64,000 bases of DNA from contig CM065377.1 in assembly GCA_033060915.1 (NCBI GenBank), forward strand, positions 53,995,183-54,059,182, given 5' to 3'. Both the position numbers and the translations under genes were made by a program. How positions within the stretch are numbered: the first letter of the stretch is position 1; each line of letters opens with the position of its first letter. Below, in pieces: positions 49,761 to 59,079 of this stretch. The notes under the pieces are model-generated. The model was not told the DNA's origin. It made no database searches and saw only the letters and a list, made by a program, of their open reading frames with translations. Source of the DNA: Euryodendron excelsum. Lineage: Eukaryota; Streptophyta; Magnoliopsida; Ericales; Pentaphylacaceae.

Positions 49761-50741
49761 CTAATCTTGATAATGCAGAGGATAGGTGGCAGAGGATGGC
49801 TTGTTTGGAGCTGGATTATGCTTCTCCTCCTCTCCTTGAATTTGAGGCGAAGCACAGAATCCTGAGAACCCATCACCGGGGAACAAATTTCCGGTGCCGG
49901 AAGATGGACTGACTGCAGTCATCTGATCATAATTGAGGTCGGAAAGTGGTGGGTTCATCGGAGCACGAAATGAAGGTGAATAACTGGACTGAAGGGTTCC
50001 TCCCTGGGAAAAAAACTGGTATTGGCCTAAAACGTTTTGCTGCCACGCCGGCAATGAATCGATAACAAATCCTTCTCTTCCTTCTCCGATCATCCTCCGG
50101 GATTGGCCAATTTCCATTGTTTGTGGATTAGACCAGTTGGTGGGTGTGGCATCAAAATTGAGTGAAGTAGAGGCAGAGAAGAGGGCTGTCTCACTTGAGG
50201 AAATGGCACTCAAATGATGCTGTAAAAGCATTTGGTCCTGGCTAGATTGAAGAGAGAGGCAAAAGTCTTGGCTTTGGCTTTGGCTTTGGTTTCTGGTTCT
50301 GGAATTTACAAATTCTGTGGAAGATGATGGTAAAATGAAGCTGAAACTGTTAATGGGGTCCTCATTCAAATGCTGCTGACTCTGAATTCCATGCCCAGAA
50401 TTTGAAAACTCTGCTTCTGGCGGTTCTTCAAGGTCTTGCTCTGGTTGTTGATTATCTGATGGAATTATAGAAGGTAACTCACCAAGATCATCAATGGCTG
50501 CTTTTGCCTCCTTCATAAGCCAATCAATGGCCTCACTTGGCCTGTCACAGCCAAGCCTGTCTTGAACATCATAGAATTGAATTGCAGTGGTAGCCGATAG
50601 CCGGACTCGCCTATCTCTCGGACCCTTTGCAGTACAGACCTTGCTGTGCCGGTCTTTTCTTCCGATGGCTCGGAGAATTCGGCCTCCTTGTACTTCTACT
50701 ATCTCTCCTTTGGTACTCTTTAGGTTCAAACCCTCCTGCAT
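49761..50741 (-). CDS. TCP4-like: CIN-class TCP transcription factor (TCP4-like, miR319-targeted)
   Basis: Single exon, 326 residues from ATG 50741. The N-terminus [14 protein letters not shown] precedes the TCP bHLH domain (about 27-86): [20 protein letters not shown] (basic), then [20 protein letters not shown] and [18 protein letters not shown]. This [12 protein letters not shown] arrangement is that of the TCP3/4/10 branch. The C-terminus keeps the branch's GFSG...QGEEEKH motif. The segment coding GGTLQSS is the miR319 site. CIN-TCPs are nuclear activators that slow cell proliferation in leaf margins. The domain differs from the usual consensus at several sites ([10 protein letters not shown] where SKAVDWLIKK is common). 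The frame is open another 135 codons upstream but contains no ATG, so the homologous start was chosen. Confidence 0.9.
   Translation of the reverse strand: MQEGLNLKSTKGEIVEVQGGRILRAIGRKDRHSKVCTAKGPRDRRVRLSATTAIQFYDVQDRLGCDRPSEAIDWLMKEAKAAIDDLGELPSIIPSDNQQPEQDLEEPPEAEFSNSGHGIQSQQHLNEDPINSFSFILPSSSTEFVNSRTRNQSQSQSQDFCLSLQSSQDQMLLQHHLSAISSSETALFSASTSLNFDATPTNWSNPQTMEIGQSRRMIGEGREGFVIDSLPAWQQNVLGQYQFFSQGGTLQSSYSPSFRAPMNPPLSDLNYDQMTAVSPSSGTGNLFPGDGFSGFCASPQIQGEEEKHNPAPNKPSSATYPLHYQD
49984..50004 (-). promoter_or_regulatory. miR319 target site in TCP mRNA
   Basis: The coding strand reads GGGAGGAACCCTTCAGTCCAG, within the codons for GGTLQSS. Its complement shares TGGACTGAAGGG with miR319 positions 2-13, covering the seed and the cleavage site; pairing is weaker at the miRNA 3' end. 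The site position within a GTLQSS-coding segment is the conserved one in CIN-TCP genes. Confidence 0.85.
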
Positions 50742-51142
50742 TCTCTCTCTATGTCTTGCATGGGATAGTTTTTTAGATGCCAAATTTGTTGAAGAAGGAA
50801 CCAGGCAAGAGAGCTTGTTACTAGGCCATTTTGGTTGGCTGGTTTCTACAGATTTGGCATGAAATCTTCCATTTACTTCTGGTTGTTGGAAATGAGGATG
50901 AGGATAATGTCTATGTAGTTGAGTTTCATCTTCTGATGATGATGATGATTGATCTTGATCTTTTTCTTCATCTGATTGTTGATGTTGATGCCTTGGAAGA
51001 TCCAGCTTTGAAAACCTCTTCTTACCCAATTCCAGCTCGACTTTTGCTGATAGTATAAGGGTTGGTTTTCTAATACTCTTTAGTGAGTCTAGTGGGTTTT
51101 GCTTTGCCCTTTTTGTTCGACTATTTTTGTACTTTTGGCCCC

Positions 51143-51181
51143 TCACATGCGGCTCGGTATAGGCATCAGTCCAAAATCCAT
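51143..51181 (-). other. Possible upstream ORF in the TCP leader
   Basis: ATG at 51181 opens 12 codons ([12 protein letters not shown]) to a TGA, in a different frame from the TCP ORF. If transcription starts at the TATA-like run near 51280-51264 (minus strand), this would be the first ATG of the message. Confidence 0.4.
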
Positions 51182-51263
51182 AGCAAGAGAAAAGCTACCC
51201 AGCAGGTGCGGCTGTGGCTAGCAAATCCCTCCATAGCAACTTAAGTCATTGTTACTTGCAGGA

Positions 51264-51280
51264 CAATATATATATATACA
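51264..51280 (-). promoter_or_regulatory. TATA-like element upstream of TCP gene
   Basis: TATATATATATATTGTCC on the minus strand, about 520 bp upstream of the TCP ATG. Simple-repeat character lowers confidence. Confidence 0.35.
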
Positions 51281-51281
51281 T

Positions 51282-53159
51282 ATGTATATGGATGTATAGA
51301 ACTTTGCCTCTGTGAGAGAGAAAGAGAAAGAGAGAGTAACGATTAGAGGTAGTGAATTTGTGTAATTCAAGAGACAGAGTAAAGATCAGAGAGTAATTTT
51401 GTGCAATTATCATTCCCTATAGATTAGTCATAAAGAAAGGAAGCTTTGACACATTTGGAGGAAAAACCATGGCTGACTGCAGGGGAGTAACTGCGCTTTA
51501 GGTGTGGGGTGCTACGTGTATGTATAATACTTTAGCAAGAATTCATTCTACAGTAACCCCAACAATTTAAAATCCTACCCTAAATTTTTTATATAGAAAA
51601 CTGTGAATCATACCAATTTGTTGTATAAGAAACACTTTAAAAACACACTATCACATTATTATGATCAAGTTTTCTATATAAAAAATTTTCTATGCATAAA
51701 TTTTTTTATTATAATTATGTAAACAGGTAAAAATATATATTTCATATTTCAGCACTCCGCAAAATAAAATTTTAGTTCTGCTCTAGCTGAATGGTCTGTT
51801 AGTTTTCATGCTAAGCATAAAGTGTTAAATTTGATCACTCTTTAAACTTCTTGTACTCAACCATCATTCATATAATAGATAAAATTTACATGATTCGTAA
51901 GAGCAAGAGTCTGACTCTTACACGAATTCAAGAGAATAATAGGTTAAACGCCTTTATACTTGTAGCAAGAAAAAAAAAAAAAAAGAAGGAAAAACAATGA
52001 CAAAATCTATGGAGCAAGGACCGGTAGTACTCCACCAGACACAATACTATACTGTTCCGCTGGTGTTGGTTGTATAGTGGAGCATCAGTTAACTTTGTTC
52101 TAATAGCACCGAATAATTTCTCCTTATCCGTGGTAGGTTTCTCCAATTGGGTTGCCCTGTGCTTCAAAAGAGATCTGGAGAGGGAGAGAGAGAGAGAGAG
52201 AGCTGTGGATGAATAGGAATTCATTGATGCATGCATAGCAAAGATCACCTATTCACCAGTAAATCTAAGCACAGCATTCTGCCTTCCCTTCTGTCCTGTG
52301 TACCAAAACTGGCAATGGATCCAACTCATCTAACTCATAGAGATTCACCTTTCAAAACTCTCCGTAACATCTCTTTTTTTTTCTTTCTTTGCTCCAAGTA
52401 CACTTTGCATCTTTAATTTTCTCAGTTTGTTTTGGACAACGATTGGTCACAAGATTCAACATTCGAAGTTTGATGTTTGACAGATGTGCAAAAGATTAGA
52501 TTCCCTCATAAACCAAAGTGACCTTCCTCCATTATGTTCTTGGGAGGAGTTCCTATTGAGTGCTGACCCCATGTGTACAGGACAGCCATGACTTCAAGCC
52601 TTCAACATAGGAGAGAGAGAGAGATGATAAATTTGGTAGCTGGGTCCCTGCTAATCTCAAACAAATAGGATGGCTCTGTGTGCCCTGCATTAATTTCATC
52701 TTTATCTTCTATGGTCGGCACTGGCTTATACATATACATATCTTATTTGAGCTCTTCTATAAAATACTCACACTTACATATTCGGACAGGAGTATTAAAT
52801 ATATGTTCGATATGAGTAGTTAAATATGTATTTAATAAGCATCTATAAATATGCATAAGATTTCGATTTTAAGCATAAAATATTTTGTTTTAGTTTTTAA
52901 ATACCAATTTATCTTAAATAAATAAAATAAATATTAAAAAAATATAAAATCTAACTGTATTTAAGTATCTTTAAACATGAAAATTAGATAAATTAGACAT
53001 TTAAACACATACTCACACCCAATACTCGTATCCGAGTTGAGGTAACATAATACACATACAAATACATATATGAATAGCTATGCTATTTGTCAATCCATCT
53101 CTTCTCCTAAGAGAGAACAATGAGCAATTTGTTTAAACAATAGTTTATCAAGGGCCCAT

Positions 53160-53195
<36 letters not shown>

Positions 53196-56187
53196 TTGTA
53201 GTTGAGCTTCACTCAGAACGCATGGCATTATGATTTAGAAAAAAGAAAGTTGAGAACACATGGGACTCTAGATTTGGAGCTGTCCTTTGCGGATGAAATG
53301 GGTGGTGGCATGTTGGGGGAGCCCACTTGGAATGATGAGTCTGAAGGTTCCGTGGCTCAGCCATGGGCCTATGCATAGTGAAATTATTCATCGTCTAGGA
53401 ACACCACATCTTTCCTCCTACAATGAAATAGGATTCTCACTTATTGAGAGGGTTGGTATGTACGTTCGAGACCTATCTAACAGAAAGACCCACCATATCG
53501 TAAAAGAAGAAAGAGGAGTAACGCAATCTCTTAGCTTGGAGAACCGACAAACTTTTCTATGTATTAAGCCCTGTGAAGTGTGAAATATATTACACATTTA
53601 TCAGGAAAATTTTGCTAATGAGATTAATCCACTTTTTAAATACAAAGATAACTTATGGCTTAAATTGAACATTTTATAGCAGATGAAACCCTATAATCAC
53701 ACCTAGGGAGATTTCAATGCTAGTTGTGCAATCCCACCTTTCTACTCATCCAAAAAAATACAAAAGTAGCTTCATGATGGATATGCATGAGGTATGGTTA
53801 AAGTAGTTCCATTTTGCTTCTCAAATTGAATAGAATAAAAGATTGGAAAAACAAAAAGTAATACCATACATAATTAATTGTTTGTAATATTTTCTCACTA
53901 TTTTTTATCTTATTTTTTTGAAAAGTGAAACTTACAATAAATATATATGAGACTCACTCGCTTATGTCTAGAAGTAAGAAAAAATGAAAAAAAAAAATGA
54001 TATTATGTGTAGCACTTTTTAAAGAAAAATATATAAAGATGAGTTGTGAATTACAAAGGCTTGTTTATTATACTTTTAGCAGACAAGGGCTTTATTAGTA
54101 AATCACCAATGGCTTCATTGAAAAAAAAAAATTTGTAAAAAATATAATGCTATATAAGCAAAAATTCATATTTGTGTATAGAACAATATAATTGGATAAG
54201 AGCATTTAACTTTTAAACTAAACACCTATTATGATAGCTTGTAGTTACACAAATGCTATTGTCACATTTTTTTTATGAAAATAAGTAAGCCACATTCGAA
54301 CGAGTTAAGGAAAGAGTAACTCCAACCGGACCTCGACCCAATATGTGAAAGAGAGTCTACTAAACTAGACTAATCAGCTTTTTTTTTAAGAGCCGAACAT
54401 GAGATACCTAAAATTGAAGTTCAAACAACATACATGGAGACATATGTATCCTTAACAAATGAAAACTCGAACCACCAGCTAAATCCTTTAAATCACCGCT
54501 CAGTAATAAAGGAGATAAGGGTGCTTTTTGCCCTGAAATAACCACCCTTGAAAAAGTGTGTAAGCTCATTGATCGAGGGCTCCTGCACTGAAGTTATACG
54601 GGATTGAGCAATCTGGTAAATTGTGGGGTGCAAATGTAGATATCTATACTATAAACTATAGCAATAGGTTGTTAGGTCATTAATCTTGAAAGTTTTAATT
54701 TTTTTTGTCAAATTTTTAAATTAAAAAAATAAATAAATACATATGTCATGAACCCATTAATCATAAATAGACATGTATTTTAACTCGGTATATTTTCAAT
54801 ATAGTAACTTTGAACATTCAAGATAATATTCAAAATTTACATAAATGTGTTATTATTAGTTTTTTTAAAACCAATATAGTAACTAAATCTAATAGTCTTT
54901 TTAAATTTTTATAATATGGCCCATTTCCAAAATATTCTAAGTTCCTCACAAGTCTTTAGTTGAATTTATATTTATACAAATTTGAATTTATTGATAGATT
55001 ATATTTATTCAAATCTATGCTACATATTGTAGCAATACATTGTTGCGGGGTCTATAAAGTTGAAAGACCCAATCTAATTTTTTTTAATTTTTAAAAATTA
55101 ATATTAATATTTATGGTTAGTAATTCTAAAAAAAATATTAAAATTCTTATTTTAAATTTCCTTAAAATTCGTATTTTATAATTTTAGAAAGTTCTTCCTT
55201 TAATTTAGAAATGTGAAATTTTTTATTCAAATCCATTTAATTTCTCTATTTAGAAGGACAAAAATAATATTTAATATTTGTTAGAAGGCTTTGGAAGTTA
55301 AAAGTTTCAATCCCATTTCTCAAATTTTTTATTTTTAAAAAATACAAAATACATGTGTCATACTATTATTAATCCTTTCTAAATTTTTGTTTACCTTCTA
55401 TATTTTATAAAAACAATTAATCAATTGATCCTATCTTAAAAATCTCTCCTCAAATTTGTGAAATAGAAAGGACACATGTTATTAAGTTATTAGCGTTTTA
55501 TTATTTCTTTTACTATATCAAACCTCGTCTCTCTGAAAAAATTTACAAGAAAAATAAAAAATATTCTGCATAAACAAAAATAAGACATAACTTTAATAGA
55601 CATATATACTGCATATTTAAATTTTAAAACATTGCTCACTTGGTATATTGTCACCTACATTTGTATAGTTCATTTTGAAAAAGAAGTAAGAATAAAGAAG
55701 TAATAAAATAATTAAAACTTATTCATTTATGATTAGGTCATGTATAACTTTTATTTATATGTGGCATGTATAACTCAATTAATTGTTTTTTTTATAATGC
55801 TTAATATTTTAGGCCAAACATTTTATAATTAAGATCTATTCATTTATGATCGGGTCGAAATGAATTAATTTATTGTTAGATTTTATAACAAATACATTAG
55901 TATTCAACCTATTCAAATATTTTTTTTGTGGTGTTTTCTTGAAAAACTTAAGTTGATCACCTCAATTTTTGTCCATTAAAAATAATTTTTTTTGTATTAC
56001 TTTGATTAAAGTGGCAAATAGTTTTAATTTTGAAAAAAGGCCTATTCTTAAGATTCTCTTATAATATTATACTTTTGATCATAAACCTTTAATTTGATAG
56101 GACTATAGGTAACACATATGTATATAAAAATGCATATATAACATATTACTAATATTCATAAATTTTACAAAATAATTAAATGTCAAC
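51282..56187. other. AT-rich intergenic DNA
   Basis: No supported gene. (GA)n near 52180-52202, (CT)n at 53163-53191. 54600-56187 is extremely AT-rich with many short repeats of TTTTAAATTTTTAT-like composition. Short open frames here look accidental. Confidence 0.55.
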
Positions 56188-56860
56188 TGTACACACAAAA
56201 TTCTTGTCCAAGATAATAAGACAGAAAATCGTAGTAGCAAATTGATTTTATTATTTTTGAATGAGTGGATTACAATCTCTAAAACAATTTCTAATCAAAG
56301 AAATTAATCCTCTGATTCTTCTCTTCTAGAACGTTGACTCGAGGGCTTGAAGCTTGATCCCGAATCGCACGCCGTGTTTTTCTCCAATTTATGCGAATAA
56401 GATGATTGAATGAGAAAGTTCTTTAGGACTTTGATGCTTAATCTGCAGAGCTCTCTCTTGCTTGTGCAGGCAAAAATCTTGTCTTCTGTGTGTCCTCTTT
56501 GAAGAGTCACCCTCTATTTATAGCTGAGTGTAGAGAATTTTGATAAGCTTGAACTTCCTCATGATAATTATCTCTATTTAATTTTTAAAAGATAATAATT
56601 AATGAGAATATTTATAGACATGTGTCCAACTTTAATTGGAGAGAATATGTGTCTTCTTTCTTGTAGGTCCGTTTGAACAAGTGGCACACTTTGATTGGCT
56701 TAAAACTTGTCATTTAAGGGTTGCATCATTCCGACATGTGGCAGCATTTTATTCGCCCTGTCTTGCAGGCTTTGACACGTAGCAATGCTTGATTAGTCAA
56801 AATTTGTGACTTTACAAAATATTTGGCAACTTCTGATTGGCTAAATTTTGCTTGTCTACA
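56188..56860 (-). repeat. 3' LTR of the Tat-like element
   Basis: Starts TGTAGACAAGC on the minus strand (56860) directly after the polypurine tract AAGGGGGCATT. The far end is placed at a TGTACA motif (56188) by the TG...CA rule; this edge is uncertain because the other LTR is outside the window. A canonical TATAAATA box on the minus strand (56522-56515) is followed by a leader with ATG-initiated ORF 56510-56304 (68 codons, basic, no known domain), as expected of U3/R/U5. Confidence 0.6.
56515..56522 (-). promoter_or_regulatory. LTR TATA box
   Basis: CTATAAATAGAGG on the minus strand, a near-perfect plant TATA box, in the middle of the putative LTR and oriented toward 56.2 kb. Confidence 0.65.
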
Positions 56861-56863
56861 AAT

Positions 56864-56872
56864 GCCCCCTTG
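56864..56872 (-). other. Polypurine tract
   Basis: AAGGGGGCA on the minus strand immediately upstream of the LTR start TGTAGACA, the expected plus-strand priming site. Confidence 0.65.
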
Positions 56873-57237
56873 AGACTTGTACACGTACATGCTCCAGCAG
56901 TGGTAAGTGAGCAGGTCTCGAAATTTGGATCACATTTTCCATCAGTGAAAATTTTCTATGTGTTTGTCACTGACCTTTTGATCTTGAAATTTGATGTAAG
57001 CCATTCTTGAGGTGGAATCTTGAATCTCCAAATTTAATAAGGAATTGGCCATTGATTTTTTTTTCTTTTTTTTTTTTTCAACTCCAAATTTAATAAGGAA
57101 TTGTTGCAAATAAATTTGATTTCTTTTGTATTTGATTTTCTTAAGATTAATCACAATTCCTAATTTGACGAGGACTTGAGACACAACTTGAGTAGGAATT
57201 GAACTCATAATTATGAAAGGATTTATTTTTTTTCTCC

Positions 57238-57245
57238 TATAAAAA
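57238..57245 (+). promoter_or_regulatory. TATA box of the antisense gene
   Basis: CTCCTATAAAAATAATTG on the plus strand, outside the LTR, about 135 bp before the donor of the leader exon. It points away from the LTR, toward the plant-mobile-domain ORF. Confidence 0.5.
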
Positions 57246-57934
57246 TAATTGCACGCTCTTCAATTTAACTCACGTTGAAATAAAGTTCGTCTTAGAGCTG
57301 CGAGCGTTTTAGAGAAGCAGCAACCATCAAGTGCTTTTTCTTCTTCTCGTTTTGTTCCTTCTCCAGTAGCCCAGGTAAGTATCTTCTTTCTATCATATAA
57401 GCTCATACACCAATCAGTGCCATTAATTGTTTCTTTTACCTTATTCTTGCTTTACCCGTACTTGTGTAGAACAATTGGATAAATCATCTGCATGGGTCAT
57501 GCATATCTAATTCCATGATATGGCCATTCTACTTCATTGTTATTTGAGCACTTTGATAATATCATTCTACCTGGTAAAGCCTGTGTGAATTTGTGATGGG
57601 ACTCAATATGGCCAGTTGAATCGAAAGAGATGTATCTGTGCTTTTTGTCTATAAAACTCTAATTTTTTTTTAATACTGCATACGCACCAGACCCAAAGAT
57701 TTTATCTATCTTGGTAATCCGCCTTCTTGTGTACATACTTTTGCTTGAAAGATGTGTGTGATGACCTGTCGGACGCTTGACTAAAAATAATACAAGACTT
57801 CTCTTTGTCCAGTCAAAGTTCTCGAATGACTACCAACTGTTGTGATCGGCTTCCTTTTCTCCATTCATGGAAATTTTATCCATATGTTTCTAGACACCAA
57901 AGCTTCTCATGCACATGATGTCCCGAAGACGAAT

Positions 57935-58363
57935 TCACAATTGAAAGCTACGGTTCAAAACTCGGAAGTCACTTAGATTCTGTGGTAGGCCACCCCCTAA
58001 ATACAAGAAGGTCACCTCCAGCCTATATGGTGATAGATCAACAAGCACTTCTTTTAAGTCACGTATAAACACTGACCCATAAGAGTTGCTGGCTCGCACT
58101 TCCTTGACTTGGAATTTATACCCAGCATGTATGACCTTCGTTGTATTGGTTGTTGTATCCACCAAGCTAGCCTGCTGCATCTCCGAACAGCCTTTTGAGC
58201 CACAGACAATGCTTGGGATGAAGCTTGCTTCACCAATGAACAATGCATTCAACGCCATTCTAATTTGATAAACTGCTGTCACTTCACGACTTGCGGATAT
58301 GCCACCAGAATCATTGTACTTGATGGAGCACCGCCACTTTAGATTACTTGTTAATGGATCCAT
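57935..58363 (-). CDS. Unrecognised 142-residue ORF, sense strand of the Tat-like element
   Basis: ATG at 58363 (MDPLTSNLKW...) to a stop at 57935; the frame is open a little further up, with TTG and no other ATG. Composition looks protein-like, not repeat-like: SGGISASREVTAVYQIRMAL, then IPSIVCGSKGCSEMQQ, then KFQVKEVRASNSYGSVFIRD and LSPYRLEVTFLYLGGGLP. I see no known domain, signal peptide or membrane helix. It lies inside the leader intron of the antisense gene but on the strand of gag-pol, so it could be read from LTR-driven RNA. A captured host fragment is possible. Confidence 0.4.
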   Translation of the reverse strand: MDPLTSNLKWRCSIKYNDSGGISASREVTAVYQIRMALNALFIGEASFIPSIVCGSKGCSEMQQASLVDTTTNTTKVIHAGYKFQVKEVRASNSYGSVFIRDLKEVLVDLSPYRLEVTFLYLGGGLPQNLSDFRVLNRSFQL

Positions 58364-58376
58364 ACCCAAATTTAAT

Positions 58377-58751
58377 GAAGGGCCACCCCTTCATAATTAG
58401 ACATATTGTCTGTTAATGGTCCCGCCGCCGGAGCCTTCCAATTCAATGAAGGGCCGCCCCTTCACGAATTGCCGATGTCACCCAACTTTGACGAAGGATC
58501 GTCAAATCCATTCTGATTAACAAAGGGCCGCTCCTTCACAATTAGATATATTATCTATTAATGGTTCCGCCGCCGGAACCTTTCAATTTGATGAAGGGCC
58601 GCCCCTTGCCAAATTGATAAATTACTCAATGGATCCGCCTCTGAAGGCACCCAAATTTGATGAAGGGCTGCCCCTTCACAAATTGCCGATGTCACCCAAC
58701 TTTGATGAAGGATCGCCAAATCCATTCTGATTGATGAAGGGCTGCCCCTTC
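58377..58751. repeat. Tandem array of ~72-bp units with palindromic GAAGGGCCGCCCCTTC cores
   Basis: The core recurs at 58377, 58448, 58522, 58593, 58662 and 58736 (spacing 69-74 bp). Alternate units are more alike (CCGATGTCACCCAACTTTGA appears at about 58485 and 58685; CCGCCGCCGGA at about 58423 and 58568), giving a higher-order period near 143 bp. Each core can form a GAAGGG/CCCTTC stem. Confidence 0.85.
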
Positions 58752-59079
58752 ACAATCCATCAAGTTGATGTTGGGATTCACTCTCTAGGCGTTGTGTCGT
58801 TAACGAGTCTTTTTTCATGAGTTCTATTATTCCTTTATGGTGCCATCACCATGGTTGGATAGAACCTTCATGAGAAATCTTCCAAATACATGCTGCCCAC
58901 AATATTTATTCCTTGCTTACATATTTTAGCACATCGTGCCACTAATGATCAATACATTGCTTTATTGTCATAGTCCTGTCTATTGTCGCTTTTGTAATGC
59001 TTAACTTCTTGATATTTTGCCTAACAAGTATGCCAATCTCACTTTTCTTTCTCTTTATTTTTCAGGAAAAGCTCATACA

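Larger units (their letters stand above)
57270..59079 (+). other. Spliced leader of the antisense gene (exon, 1.69-kb intron, exon)
   Basis: Putative leader exon about 57270-57374 ends in AGCCCAG|GTAAGTATC, a very strong donor. The acceptor is CTTTATTTTTCAG|G at 59065/59066, 14 bp before the ATG. The intron (57375-59065) contains the tandem array 58377-58751 and the minus-strand ORF 57935-58363. The start of transcription is inferred from the TATA box. Confidence 0.55.

Noticed and set aside
49761..51146. 461-codon version of the TCP protein
   Set aside because: Its first codon is GTG, not ATG; kept as a finding rather than as the annotated start.
53209..53583. Short ORFs on both strands
   Set aside because: No motif, no splice context; likely accidental in a slightly GC-richer patch.
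59017..59079. Longer start of the plant-mobile-domain ORF
   Set aside because: The 21 extra codons precede a strong splice acceptor (TTTTTCAG) and are T-rich intron-like sequence.
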